Positions 32,915-42,436 of a DNA stretch of 64,000 nt are shown here, in pieces. Below the pieces are notes generated by a model. The model worked only from the letters and a program-made list of their open reading frames with translations. It searched no databases and was not told the origin of the DNA. Positions within the stretch are counted from its first letter, which is position 1. Every line of letters begins with the position of its first letter. This stretch comes from Pseudomonas sp. JUb42 (GTDB lineage: Bacteria > Pseudomonadota > Gammaproteobacteria > Pseudomonadales > Pseudomonadaceae), in NCBI RefSeq assembly GCF_024807945.1, contig NZ_JANUFD010000022.1:38979-102978 (forward strand), given 5' to 3'. The translations under genes were made by a program, and so were the position numbers.

Positions 32915-32972
32915 AATAAATCGTCGAAATTCCTCTAAGATGTGCAACTCGGACAGCCAAGGAATAACAACA

Positions 32973-33872
32973 ATGAACTACTCCAAACCGTCCCCCATTG
33001 CCGTCGTTGGCGATCGTTGCGGTGAAGGTGCCGTGTGGTCGGCGGCGCAAAGCGCGGTATTTTGGGTCGATATCAACCGCTTTCTGATTCACCGCCTGGA
33101 CTATCCGTCCCGGCAGTTGCAGACCTGGGTCTTCGACGAACCGGTGGTGGCCCTGGCACTGACGGAAGATGACCAGCGCCTGCTGGTGGCCCTTGGCTCC
33201 AAGTTGATCTGGTGGTGGCCGCACACCGACGAACGTCTGGATCACGGCTTTACCCTGCCCGCCTCGCCCCAGGCACGATTGAATGACGGGCGCTGCGATC
33301 CGCTGGGCAATTTCTGGGTCGGCTCGATGTTCAACAATGTCTCCCCTGAAGGCGAGAGCATTGGCGGCAGCGGCAAGCCGGGAGTGTTGTACCGCATCAG
33401 CGCGGACGGCACGGCCAGCCCTAGGGTTGATGGTTTGCAGATATCCAACACCCTGTGCTGGAGCCCGGACCGCACGACCTTCTATTTCGGCGACAGCCCG
33501 ACCAACGAAATCCGCGCCTACAGCTACGACGCCGAGAGCGGCGATATCGGCCCCGGCAGGGCTTTTTTCAGCGGCTTCGAGCGCGGCGAACCGGACGGTT
33601 CAGCCATCGACCGCGAGGGTTATCTGTGGAATTGCCGCTACGGTGGTGGTGGCATCGCCCGGATCGCCCCGGACGGGCAACTGGACCGATTCATCGAAAT
33701 GCCCACCCTCAACCCGACCACCTGCGTGTTTGGTGGGCCGGACCTGAGCACGCTGTTTATCACCTCAGCCGCCAACGACACCCTGCCAGGGGATCGCCTG
33801 GCGGGATCGTTGTGGATGATCGAGACGGATGTGGCGGGGTTGCCGGAGAATAAGGTCAAATTGACAAGCTGA
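32973..33872 (+). CDS. SMP-30/gluconolactonase/LRE family lactonase
   Basis: 299 residues, six-bladed beta-propeller. Divalent metal ligands expected of SMP-30: Glu in CGEGAVW (about residue 18), Asn in RLNDGRCDPLGNFWVGSM and Asp in EPDGSAIDREGYLWNCRY. These enzymes hydrolyse sugar lactones to aldonic acids. Start ATG 32973 with CCAAGGAATAAC. No sugar dehydrogenase or transporter adjoins it; with the idonate/gluconate genes 5 kb away a sugar-acid role is plausible. Confidence 0.9.
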   Translation: MNYSKPSPIAVVGDRCGEGAVWSAAQSAVFWVDINRFLIHRLDYPSRQLQTWVFDEPVVALALTEDDQRLLVALGSKLIWWWPHTDERLDHGFTLPASPQARLNDGRCDPLGNFWVGSMFNNVSPEGESIGGSGKPGVLYRISADGTASPRVDGLQISNTLCWSPDRTTFYFGDSPTNEIRAYSYDAESGDIGPGRAFFSGFERGEPDGSAIDREGYLWNCRYGGGGIARIAPDGQLDRFIEMPTLNPTTCVFGGPDLSTLFITSAANDTLPGDRLAGSLWMIETDVAGLPENKVKLTS

Positions 33873-33881
33873 CAGAGCCTG

Positions 33882-33902
33882 TGGGAGCGAGGCCTGGTCA
33901 GG
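33882..33902. repeat. Single REP arm
   Basis: TGTGGGAGCGAGGCCTGGTC: only one arm is present, without a partner, squeezed between convergent stops. Confidence 0.5.
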
Positions 33903-33905
33903 CCT

Positions 33906-34451
33906 TTAGTCATCCAACCCTTTCGGCGCAGCCGCCGCGCCCTTGCCCGGTTTACCGCCCTTCTCCGCTGCGGCAGGCTTGGCTTCCGGAACCGCAGCCG
34001 GTGGCGGCGGTGCCGAGGCCTGTTTTTCCGTGGCCGGCAACTGGTCGATGGTGTTGAACAATTCCTTGGGTTCGATGGCGCCCGCGTGCTCCATTTTCTT
34101 TTCGCCATCCTTGCCGACGAGGATGATCTTGGTCTGGGCACCGGCGCCCAGTTTCAATTCACGAATCAGCGCCATGGTCGACTGTGCATCGAGGTCCTTG
34201 CCGTTGCGCTGGCCGATGGTGTTGATCACGGTGTAGAGGACCATGTTGCGCTCATCGAAGGCCTTGCGATTGTCCGGTTCGGCCAAGGCCTTTTTCAGGC
34301 TGACCAGGGTGGGATCCACCGTGCTGGGGGCAATCACGATCAAAGGACGAGAACGACCCCGATCCTGATTCAAGGGGGAATCGCTGTCGGCCGCCAGTAG
34401 AGGACCGGCAAACGCCAGGGCGGTGATCAGCGTCAGTGATCGCATGAACAT
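33906..34451 (-). CDS. DUF4174 domain secreted protein
   Basis: 181 residues with a signal peptide (about 1-20, ALAFAGPLLA). The DUF4174 domain (about 35-140: RPLIVIAPSTVDPTLVSLKKAL ... KIILVGKDGEKK) has a thioredoxin-like alternation of strands and helices but no CxxC. The C-terminal 40 residues are low-complexity Pro/Ala/Lys (PPPPAAVPEAKPAAAEKGGK), unusual and probably disordered. AAGGAGA precedes the ATG. Periplasmic function unknown. Confidence 0.85.
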   Translation of the reverse strand: MFMRSLTLITALAFAGPLLAADSDSPLNQDRGRSRPLIVIAPSTVDPTLVSLKKALAEPDNRKAFDERNMVLYTVINTIGQRNGKDLDAQSTMALIRELKLGAGAQTKIILVGKDGEKKMEHAGAIEPKELFNTIDQLPATEKQASAPPPPAAVPEAKPAAAEKGGKPGKGAAAAPKGLDD

Positions 34452-34636
34452 GGGGATCTCCTTTTCGTCTTCTTGGTTGAAGCATTGCGCATTGTGAACA
34501 AAGCGCCAGCTTCAGACTGCAAAACCAGCCGATATATCCCGACACTAAACCAGCCGAGGCGTTAACGGAACATCGGCGCTGTATCGGCCAGCGATTTCAG
34601 GATAACTTGGCGCACCGTCGTTACAGGAGTTCCCCC

Positions 34637-35254
34637 ATGATCGATAGCCAGGCCGTCCTTACCGTGTTCATGGTGTATATCGCCGGGGTACTGATTCCGG
34701 GCCCAAATTTTGTGGCCGTGGTGCACAAAGCCGTGTCCGACACGCGACAACAGGCGCTGGCACTGGTGGCGGGTATCGTTGTGGTCAATGTGTTCTGGGC
34801 CAGCTGCGCCATCGGCGGGATCAGCGTGGTGTTCGCCGCGTTCCCCTGGGCGGCATTGACCATCAAACTGCTGGGCGCCGCCTATCTGATCTGGTTCGGG
34901 CTGCGCCTGCTGCTCAAGGCCGGAACAGGAGCCGCTGCAACGCCTGCGCAGGCCGCCGTCGGCAGTGCCGGCCGCGCCTTCATGCAGGGTGTGATCACCA
35001 ATATCGGCAACCCCAAATCCATGGCGTTCTTCGCGGCGGTATTTTCCTCGGCAGCACCGGCCCATGCTTCGCCGGGAACCTTTCTCTCGATGCTGGCGGT
35101 GGTGGCCATGGTCTCGTCGAGCTGGTACACCCTGGTCGCCGTCGCCCTGTCACAACCGACCGTGGCCGCTGCCTATCGCCGCAGCAAGAAAACCGTCGAC
35201 CGGCTATGTGGCGGCCTGATCGTGTTTCTGGGCATCCGTCAGTTGGCTCACTAG
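34637..35254 (+). CDS. LysE/RhtB family amino-acid exporter
   Basis: 205 residues, six transmembrane helices. The family start IPGPNFVAVVHKAVSDTRQQALALVAG is clear, and the later TNIGNPKSMAFF is the LysE second signature. Exports an amino acid or derivative by proton exchange. Start at ATG 34637 with ACAGGAG. Stands alone; substrate not determinable. It ends 6 bp before the stop of the convergent EAL protein gene. Confidence 0.9.
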   Translation: MIDSQAVLTVFMVYIAGVLIPGPNFVAVVHKAVSDTRQQALALVAGIVVVNVFWASCAIGGISVVFAAFPWAALTIKLLGAAYLIWFGLRLLLKAGTGAAATPAQAAVGSAGRAFMQGVITNIGNPKSMAFFAAVFSSAAPAHASPGTFLSMLAVVAMVSSSWYTLVAVALSQPTVAAAYRRSKKTVDRLCGGLIVFLGIRQLAH

Positions 35255-35259
35255 GCCGA

Positions 35260-37809
35260 TCAGATGGCCTGCTGAGCCCTGGCCGTCAGCCAGACTTCCA
35301 GATCGCTGGCCGACAATGGCCGGGAGAACAGGTAGCCCTGGGCCACATGGTAGCCCTGGCGCTTGAGAATCTGGTATTGCGCCTCGGTCTCGATGCCCTC
35401 GGCCACCACCTTCAGGCTCAGGCTTTCGCCGATGTGAATCACCGCATCGCTCAAGGCCTGGCTGGTCGGGTCGTTTTCCAGGTCCATGACGAAACTGCGG
35501 TCGAGCTTGAGCTCGCGGATTGGCAAGCGGCGCAGGTAACTGAGGCTGGAGTAGCCGGTGCCGAAATCGTCCATGGCCAGGCCGACGCCCAGGGCATGCA
35601 CTTCATTGAGCACATTGAGTGTGCTGGGGTGGATGTCCATCAGCACGTTTTCGGTCAGCTCCAGCGTCAGGTCACTGGCCGCAAGCCGGTAGTGCTCAAG
35701 CGTGCGGGCGATCATGCCGGGCAGCTCGATATTGTGGAAGTTGGTCGGTGACAGGTTGACCGAAATCATCGGCACCACCAGACCCCTGCTGCGCCAGGCC
35801 GCCAGTTGCCGACACGCCTCGCGAATCGCCCACAGCCCCAGGTCCCCGATCAGGCCGCATTCCTCGGCCAGGGGAATGAAGCGCACCGGGGAGATTTCGC
35901 CGAACTGCGGATGGGTCCAGCGCGCCAGGGCCTCGACGCCGTGCAGGGTGCGCCCCTGCATATCGACCTGAGGCTGGTAGTGCAGGCGAAACTGGTTGCA
36001 GGACAGCGCTTCGCGTAACGCCTGCTCCAGCGCCTGACGCTCCTGGGCCTTCTGGTTGAGCTCATGACTGAAGAAGCTGAAACGCCCGCGACCGGCCTTC
36101 TTGGCCTGATACATCGCCATATCGGCGCGATGAATCAGCACGCCCATGTTGTCGCCGTCGTCGGGAAACACACTGATGCCTATACTGGCCGATGGCGACA
36201 GGGTCTTGCCTCCAATGCGACACGGCTCGCCGAGGGTCAGTTTCAGGTGCTCGACCACATCGGTGACATGCCGACTGCCGCACTTGGGCAGGATCATCAC
36301 GAACTCGTCTCCGGACAGGCGCGCGACAATGTCATTCTGACGCCGCTCGAAACACAGACGCTTGGCGACGACCTGCAACAGCTCGTCACCCGCCGGATGG
36401 CCCATGGAATCGTTGACCTGCTTAAAGCGGTCCAGGTCGATGAACAACACGGCCAACTCCGTGTTATTGCGCTTGGCATCGCTCAGGGCGTGCTCGGCAT
36501 TAGCGTGGAGCAGACTGCGGTTGGGCAGCTCGGTGAGGCTGTCGTAGAACGCCAATTGGCTGATGTGGGCGCGGATCTTCTCCCGCTCCAGCGCCAGGGC
36601 GCATAACGGCACGATGACATCGACCAGCTGCTGATGAAATGCCGAGGGGCCACGCACGTCTTTGTAATAGAGCGCCAAAGTGCCGATGGCCCGGCCTTCA
36701 GTGCTCATGATCGGCGTCGACCAACAGCTTTTCAGACCCAGCGGCAGCACCACACTCTTGTAGTCGCGCCACAACGGGTCATTGGCGATATCGGTAGAAA
36801 TCACCGGCTTGCCACGAAAGGCTGCCGTACCGCAGGCGCCGACTCCTTCGCCGATTTTCAGGCCATCGATCTGGCGGCAGTAGTCACTGGACAGGCGTGG
36901 AGCGGCCAGGGTGTGCAGACGGTCCTGCTCATCGATCTGCAACACCGAGGTGATGACATCCGGCGCAATCCGTTCGATCTCCCGGCACGCCAGCTCCATC
37001 AGGGTTTCCAGGGGCTCTTCCCGGACCATGGCGCTGAGCATGCGATGCTGCAGCACTTCATGCATTTTCGAACGCGAGATATCGGTGAGGATCCCCACCG
37101 CATTGGTGATGAGACCTGCGCTGTCGCGGATCGGGTTGATGGTCACGCTGCACCAGATGCGCTCGCCACTCTTCACATAGGTCAGTTCCTCGGCCTTGAT
37201 CGGCTGACCGATGCTCAACAGTTCCCGAGCCCCGTCGCGCACTTCCCGGGACAGATGCGGCGCCAGCAAGGTATCCGGGAACTGGCCGCGCACCTCATCC
37301 AGTGAATAGCCGAACATGCTTTGGAAACCGGCGTTGACGTAGACGATCCGCCACTGGCTGTCGGTGATGATGATCGAGCTGTCGGTCTGATCGGTCACCA
37401 GTGACAGCAGGCGCAGGCGTTCGCGCTCTGCATGCTGTTCGGTGACATCCTTGATAAAGGCGGTGTAGAGAATCTGCCCTTCGCTGACGATGCGCGAGAT
37501 CGACATGGCGCCCCAGCGCTGGCCTCCATCGCCGCGCATGATCGGCACGTCGCGGCTGACACCGACGTACTTGTCGATGCCGGTGACACGATTGTGGTTT
37601 ACGTAGGCGTCGTGATGGGGGCGAATATCGTGGGGGATGAGCACATTGACGTTATGCCCCAGCACTTGCTCAGGGGACAGCGCCCACAAGCGTTCAGCGG
37701 CCGGATTGAACAGCACCACGTTATTGTCGGCGTCGATGACCACGACGCCATCGATGGCTTGTTCAAGGGTCTGAACGAAAATTCCGGAAAGACTGCTGGT
37801 AATGCCCAT
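35260..37809 (-). CDS. DosP-like c-di-GMP enzyme: haem PAS, PAS, GAF, GGDEF, EAL
   Basis: 849 residues from ATG 37809; a GTG at 37872 is an alternative start. Layout: PAS 1 (about 10-125), PAS 2 (about 140-260), GAF (about 275-410), GGDEF (about 430-590) and EAL (about 600-845), the order of E. coli DosP. In PAS 1, His66 (PHHDAY) matches the haem-proximal His of DosP and FixL, and Arg86 (GVSRDV, +20) matches FixL Arg220/DosP Arg97; the distal Met of DosP is Val84 here. GGDEF is degenerate (SGDEF, 499-503) while EAL is intact (EAL 626-628, later DDFGTGYSSL). Predicted to be an oxygen- or gas-responsive phosphodiesterase. Confidence 0.9.
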   Translation of the reverse strand: MGITSSLSGIFVQTLEQAIDGVVVIDADNNVVLFNPAAERLWALSPEQVLGHNVNVLIPHDIRPHHDAYVNHNRVTGIDKYVGVSRDVPIMRGDGGQRWGAMSISRIVSEGQILYTAFIKDVTEQHAERERLRLLSLVTDQTDSSIIITDSQWRIVYVNAGFQSMFGYSLDEVRGQFPDTLLAPHLSREVRDGARELLSIGQPIKAEELTYVKSGERIWCSVTINPIRDSAGLITNAVGILTDISRSKMHEVLQHRMLSAMVREEPLETLMELACREIERIAPDVITSVLQIDEQDRLHTLAAPRLSSDYCRQIDGLKIGEGVGACGTAAFRGKPVISTDIANDPLWRDYKSVVLPLGLKSCWSTPIMSTEGRAIGTLALYYKDVRGPSAFHQQLVDVIVPLCALALEREKIRAHISQLAFYDSLTELPNRSLLHANAEHALSDAKRNNTELAVLFIDLDRFKQVNDSMGHPAGDELLQVVAKRLCFERRQNDIVARLSGDEFVMILPKCGSRHVTDVVEHLKLTLGEPCRIGGKTLSPSASIGISVFPDDGDNMGVLIHRADMAMYQAKKAGRGRFSFFSHELNQKAQERQALEQALREALSCNQFRLHYQPQVDMQGRTLHGVEALARWTHPQFGEISPVRFIPLAEECGLIGDLGLWAIREACRQLAAWRSRGLVVPMISVNLSPTNFHNIELPGMIARTLEHYRLAASDLTLELTENVLMDIHPSTLNVLNEVHALGVGLAMDDFGTGYSSLSYLRRLPIRELKLDRSFVMDLENDPTSQALSDAVIHIGESLSLKVVAEGIETEAQYQILKRQGYHVAQGYLFSRPLSASDLEVWLTARAQQAI

Positions 37810-37968
37810 GAGACTGGACCACGTGCGAGTAAGACCGCTGAAGGGCCGGACACCAGCACCTTCGTTGCCCACCTAATAGCACAAAGCCATGCCCACGAGA
37901 AGTTCTCTGAGACTAAAGCGTCATTGCGTCACGTCGCCCCGCCGCTGATGCACATGAGCATGTCGCGG

Positions 37969-39003
37969 CTAGTCCCGGGTGCGCCACATCACCGGCCACG
38001 GCGACGGGTTGCCCGCACAACTGCTCATCATCGCAAACGAGCGTGGGCGAAAGCCTTTGCCGTCGTAGCGCCAGCTCTGACTCGCGCCGCAGTCACCAAT
38101 GCCGCGACCCTTGTCATGGCTGCTCAATACACCAGTATCGGCGTCGTACTCGACATAGCCGGTCAATTCATCGGCCATGTCCTCGCCGGGGAATTCGTCG
38201 ACGTCGAGCAATTCGGCTTTTTCCGGGTTGGCCGCCGACGTCTGATACAGGGCGTAGCTGCAGTTATAGGCGGCACAACTGGTCTGGATGATCACCAGCA
38301 CAGTGCTGTCGTTGAGCGCATCGACGGTCACACTGGGGTTTTCATCGGCATCGTGATCGGCATCCCAGTCAGCCCGGGTCGCCTTGAGCACAGCGTCGCC
38401 GATGCGCTTCTGCTCGGCCTCACTGAGGGCCCTGGCCTTGATAAAGGGCGCCAGTTGCGGCGCCAACGGGGCCGGCGGGACGCTGCTGTCAGGCTTGTTG
38501 CCGCGCTTGAGCAAGGCGCCCTGGGTGCCGACCCGCTCCTGCACCGCATCGACTAACAGGAGCGACGCGCTGAAGCCATCCAGGGAGGTACTGCCTTCGT
38601 CGTCCTTGTTGGTCATGGACAAGCGCGTGCCATTGCGCAGTTCATCGATCAGCGCCTGCGCCTGTGGCCCGCTGGCGACCCAGTTATCGGCATCATCGCC
38701 GCCACCCTTTTGCAGCGTACTCTTGAGCGGCTTGCCATCAAGCAAGGGCTGTTCGGTGGCCGCGCCGGTCATGGCAATGGACAGCTGCACCTCACCCTGC
38801 GGCCCGGCATCGCGGTCGATGCGCAGGGACAACGGCGCGTGCTCCTGATCCTCTTCAGCGGAAATCGCGGTGCAGTGGCGCGTGTTGTCACACACCACCA
38901 CCCAATTCTTGATGTCCTTGTACAGCGGCACTTCTTCCGCCGCCCAGGTGACGGCGGGCAGCAACAGCAGGGACAACAGGGTGGCTTTGCGAATGAAGGT
39001 CAT
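37969..39003 (-). CDS. DUF1176 domain secreted protein
   Basis: 344 residues with a signal peptide (LLSLLLLPAVTWA, about 1-21). The DUF1176 start YKDIKNWVVVCDNTRHCTA and paired cysteines (NTRHC, TSCAAYNCSYALY, GDCGASQSW, MSSCAG) suggest a disulfide-stabilised periplasmic protein. The family is common in Pseudomonas and has no known function. Monocistronic; divergent from the DUF4917 gene. Confidence 0.88.
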   Translation of the reverse strand: MTFIRKATLLSLLLLPAVTWAAEEVPLYKDIKNWVVVCDNTRHCTAISAEEDQEHAPLSLRIDRDAGPQGEVQLSIAMTGAATEQPLLDGKPLKSTLQKGGGDDADNWVASGPQAQALIDELRNGTRLSMTNKDDEGSTSLDGFSASLLLVDAVQERVGTQGALLKRGNKPDSSVPPAPLAPQLAPFIKARALSEAEQKRIGDAVLKATRADWDADHDADENPSVTVDALNDSTVLVIIQTSCAAYNCSYALYQTSAANPEKAELLDVDEFPGEDMADELTGYVEYDADTGVLSSHDKGRGIGDCGASQSWRYDGKGFRPRSFAMMSSCAGNPSPWPVMWRTRD

Positions 39004-39138
39004 GATGCGGCCTGAAGAAAGTCCTGAAGTGGCGGCACTTTACCGTGCCACTATCTGGCTGAGTAGTCGTGCGCCCAGCTGTTTTATCCGTGCGGGTGGG
39101 CGTGGGCCGGGGATCCCTATAAAATCCCTGCTCTTTCA

Positions 39139-40167
39139 ATGCTGCATCGGGATGATCAAACCGTGGATCTGGACGCTGAACTCGCTCAATGGCCCGCCCT
39201 GCAAGAGCGCCACGACTTTTCCGGATTGCTGCTGGGCAACGGCGCGAGCCAGGCGGTGTGGAAAAACTTTGCTTACGATTCCTTGTTCGATCTGGCCCAG
39301 ACCACCCGTAACAAGCCCCTGAGCACCAGTGAAATGAGCGTGTTCCGGGTACTCGATACGCATAACTTCGAGCCGGTGCTCAGCGCCCTGAAAACCGCCA
39401 TGCAAGTCAATGCCGCCCTGACCATCAGTTCGGCTTCACCGCGCAATCGCTACTTTGCCATCAAGGAAGCACTGATTCACGGCATCCGCTCGGTGCACAT
39501 ACCCTGGAAATTGATGCAGGAAAGCACTCTGGCCCGGCTCAATCAGGCCTTGCAGCAGTACCGCAACCTGTACTCGACCAACTACGACCTGCTGGCCTAT
39601 TGGGCGGTGATGCACGATCCGCTGCCATTCGATGACCTGTTCGACGAAGACACCGGCTTCAGCCCGCGCCCGGCGACGGCGCAACGCACCCGCCTGCTCT
39701 ACCTGCACGGCGGCATGCACCTGGTGAAGAACCTCGACGGCACCACACGCAAGCTGCCCTCCTCCGGCAGCACGCTGCTCGGCAGCTTTGCCATCAATGC
39801 CCTGGACGACGTGCCGACCTTCATCAGCGAAGGCCGCAGCGCCGAGAAGCTGAAGATCATTGGTCATTCCGGGTACCTGTCCTGGTGCCATAGTCAATTG
39901 GCCACGCATCAAGGCGCGCTGTGCATCTTCGGTCAGGCCCTGGGTGCGCAGGATCGACATATCGTCGACGCCATCCGTCAGGCGCGGCCGCAGACCCTGG
40001 CCATCTCCATCTACCCACGCAGCCCGGCGTTTATCGCCCATCAGAAAAAACACTACCGTGAACTCTTTGCTGACATGCAGATAGAGTTGCTGTTCTTCGA
40101 CGCCAAGACTCACCCCTTGGGCGCCCCGGACTTGAACGTGCCGGTGGAGCATTTGAAACTAAGGTGA
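39139..40167 (+). CDS. DUF4917 family protein, SIR2/AbiH-like
   Basis: 342 residues, cytoplasmic. N-terminal nucleotide-loop-like motif FSGLLLGNGASQAVW (about 27-41) and, near the C-terminus, LCIFGQALGAQDRHIVDAI (about 265-283), the pair of motifs (GNGxS ... hhhGxxLxxxDxHI) seen in SIR2-like/AbiH-type proteins. A YLHGGMHL segment lies between. The family is annotated DUF4917; enzymatic activity is untested. No partner gene adjoins it (HDOD gene downstream, DUF1176 divergent). The ribosome-binding site is poor, so the start could be a few codons later. Followed by a hairpin at 40174-40206. Confidence 0.82.
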   Translation: MLHRDDQTVDLDAELAQWPALQERHDFSGLLLGNGASQAVWKNFAYDSLFDLAQTTRNKPLSTSEMSVFRVLDTHNFEPVLSALKTAMQVNAALTISSASPRNRYFAIKEALIHGIRSVHIPWKLMQESTLARLNQALQQYRNLYSTNYDLLAYWAVMHDPLPFDDLFDEDTGFSPRPATAQRTRLLYLHGGMHLVKNLDGTTRKLPSSGSTLLGSFAINALDDVPTFISEGRSAEKLKIIGHSGYLSWCHSQLATHQGALCIFGQALGAQDRHIVDAIRQARPQTLAISIYPRSPAFIAHQKKHYRELFADMQIELLFFDAKTHPLGAPDLNVPVEHLKLR

Positions 40168-40173
40168 GCCAAT

Positions 40174-40206
40174 CAAGAGGCAGCGCTGAAAATATCCTGC
40201 CTCTTG
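40174..40206 (+). terminator. Hairpin downstream of the DUF4917 gene
   Basis: CAAGAGGCAG (40174-40183) pairs perfectly with CTGCCTCTTG (40197-40206), 13-nt loop, followed by TTCATTTA. Ten base pairs but a weak T run; likely terminator. Confidence 0.6.
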
Positions 40207-40448
40207 TTCATTTATCCAAGTAATCCAGGCACCTGCGCTAATCCTTTGACGTCAAAAAAGCCTATCTTCCCTAAGCACATGACAGGCCTCTAGAATCAGG
40301 GGCGGCTTTTGCCATTAATAGCAAATAGCCATTGATTTATTGAGTTATGCAGACCGCTTGGCAAGACCAGAACACCAAACGTGCACATCTGTAAAAATTG
40401 CCTATCTTTGGGTTATTCGGATGTATTAGAAAAAAGGGTGACGTCTCA

Positions 40449-41282
40449 ATGAACACAATGAAAATTGAAGATCTATTTCGTGATTTGCACAGTCTTCCGA
40501 GCATTCCAAAGGTCGCCCAGGACCTGATCCTGCAATTCGATAATCCTTCGTCCAGCCTGGAAAGCGTTGCCCGCAACATTGAGAAGGACCCGGTCATTTC
40601 CGCGAAGATCCTGCGCCTGGCCAACTCGGCCCGGTTCCGAGGCTCGCGCGAATCTTCCAGCATCGAAGACGCGGCCATGCGTCTTGGCTTCAACACCCTG
40701 CGCACCCTGGTCCTGGCCTCTGCCGTGACCGGTGCGTTCAAGGCCAGCCCAAGTTTTGATCTCAAGGCGTTCTGGCTGAAAAGCTTCCAGGTTGCCGGTA
40801 TCTGCCGCATGCTCGCCCGGCAAACCGGTGCCGATGCAGAAATTGCCTTCACCTGCGGCGTGATGCACAACATCGGCGAACTGCTGATCCAGACCGGCGC
40901 TCCAGAGGTTGCTGAACGCATCAATGCCTCCGCCAAGGCCGGTACTGTCGGCCATGTGGCCAACGAGACCCTGCAACTGGGCTTCGGTTACCCGGAAGTC
41001 GGCGCCCATCTGGCCAAGCTCTGGCACCTGCCGAACGTCATCGTCGAAGCCATCGCCCACCAGGCGCACCCGTCCCAGGCTCCAGACAACGCTGCGCAGC
41101 CGCTAATCGTCGCCCAGGCCACGACCATCTCTGACGCCATCGAGAGCCATGGCGGCGCGACGCAGGAAGCCCAGCAAGCCGTCACCGGCCCGCTGATGGA
41201 CGGCATCGACCTGAACATTCTGTTCCAGGGCCTGCCGGCCGTGCTGGAAGCGGACAAGGCATTTGCTGAGTTGTTGAACTGA
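40449..41282 (+). CDS. HDOD domain protein
   Basis: 277 residues from ATG 40449. HDOD domain (about 12-205): LPSIPKVAQDLILQF start and SAKILRLANSARF in the middle; the HD metal residues of true phosphohydrolases are replaced (GVMHNIGELLI), as is normal for HDOD proteins. Such single-domain proteins act in bacterial signalling, often linked to c-di-GMP or motility genes. The 281-bp upstream gap is AT-richer than its surroundings. No partner gene adjacent. Confidence 0.9.
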   Translation: MNTMKIEDLFRDLHSLPSIPKVAQDLILQFDNPSSSLESVARNIEKDPVISAKILRLANSARFRGSRESSSIEDAAMRLGFNTLRTLVLASAVTGAFKASPSFDLKAFWLKSFQVAGICRMLARQTGADAEIAFTCGVMHNIGELLIQTGAPEVAERINASAKAGTVGHVANETLQLGFGYPEVGAHLAKLWHLPNVIVEAIAHQAHPSQAPDNAAQPLIVAQATTISDAIESHGGATQEAQQAVTGPLMDGIDLNILFQGLPAVLEADKAFAELLN

Positions 41283-41299
41283 TGCGGTCGTGACGATCC

Positions 41300-41362
41300 G
41301 TAGGAGCTGCCGCAGGCTGCGAAAGTGGTGTTGAGCCATTCGCAGCCTGCGGCAGCTCCTAC
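41300..41362. repeat. REPIN, GGAGCTGCCGCAGGCTGCGAA type
   Basis: GTAGGAGCTGCCGCAGGCTG and CAGCCTGCGGCAGCTCCTAC arms, ~18-bp spacer, between convergent genes. Confidence 0.87.
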
Positions 41363-41387
41363 CAAGTAACCTTGATCCCGGAAAGGG

Positions 41388-42386
41388 TCATTTGACCAAC
41401 CCCGCCACCAACGCCTTATTGAACACCTCAGGCTCTTCCATCTGCGGTGCGTGCCCCATGCCGGGGAATTCCATCAGTTGCGCCCCCGGAATCATCCCCG
41501 CCACCTGCTTGCCCAACACCTTGTAATTGCCGATCTTCGCCTTGACCTCAGGCGAAGCGATGTCACTGCCGATGGCCGTGGTGTCGGCATCGCCGATCAT
41601 TAACAGCGTTGGCACCTTGAGTTGGGGAAACTCGTAGAACACCGGCTGGGTGAAGATCATGTCGTAGATCAGCGCCGAGTTCCACGCCACTGCCTGATGC
41701 CCTGCCCCCTTGTTCAACCCGGCGAGCATGTCGACCCACTTGTCGAACTCGGGCTTCCAGCGGCCGACGTAATAAGTGCTCTGCTCGTATTTGCGAATGC
41801 CCTCGGCGCTGAGCTTGAGTTCGCGCTCATACCATTGATCGACGCTACGATATGGCACGCCCAGGGCTTTCCAGTCCTCAAGACCGATGGGATTGACCAG
41901 CACCAGTTTGTCGGTCTGCTGCGGATACTGCAGCGCATAGCGGGTGGCGAGCATGCCGCCGGTGGAATGGCCGATGATTGCGGCCTTGTCGATACCCAGG
42001 GATTCAAGCAAGGCATGGGTATTGAGGGACAGTTGCTGGAAGCTGTACTGGTAGTTGGCCGGTTTGCTCGAGGTGCAGAAACCGATCTGGTCCGGCGCAA
42101 TCACCCGATAGCCCGCGGCACTGAGGGCCTTGATGCTGTCCTCCCAGGTAGCGGCGCAGAAGTTCTTACCATGCAGCAGCACCGCCACACGACCATTGCC
42201 GACGCCACTGGGCGCGACGTCCATGTAGCCCATTTCCAGAGCTTGCCCCTGGGACTGGAATTTGAATGTATGCAATGGATGAGGGTAACTGAAGCCCTCG
42301 AGCTGCGGGCCATAGGCCGCAGTGTCGGCCATGGCCGCAGGTGTTGCGCAGGCCAGCAGCAGGCTGGCGATGATCGTCTTGTACAC
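41388..42386 (-). CDS. Secreted alpha/beta hydrolase
   Basis: 332 residues with an N-terminal signal peptide (LLLACATPAAMA, about 1-20). Canonical alpha/beta fold: oxyanion strand VAVLLHGKNFCAATW, nucleophile elbow GHSTGG (Ser at about residue 141), acid on strand 7 (MIGDADTT) and catalytic His in GMGHAPQ. Resembles haloperoxidase/epoxide-hydrolase-like esterases; substrate not inferable. Lies 50 bp after the EptA-type gene on the same strand, so they could be co-transcribed. Confidence 0.9.
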   Translation of the reverse strand: MYKTIIASLLLACATPAAMADTAAYGPQLEGFSYPHPLHTFKFQSQGQALEMGYMDVAPSGVGNGRVAVLLHGKNFCAATWEDSIKALSAAGYRVIAPDQIGFCTSSKPANYQYSFQQLSLNTHALLESLGIDKAAIIGHSTGGMLATRYALQYPQQTDKLVLVNPIGLEDWKALGVPYRSVDQWYERELKLSAEGIRKYEQSTYYVGRWKPEFDKWVDMLAGLNKGAGHQAVAWNSALIYDMIFTQPVFYEFPQLKVPTLLMIGDADTTAIGSDIASPEVKAKIGNYKVLGKQVAGMIPGAQLMEFPGMGHAPQMEEPEVFNKALVAGLVK

Positions 42387-42436
42387 GGGCGGCGCTCTCC
42401 AGAAAAGCCGTAGCGCGCCGCCCGATCGGCGCCGGG

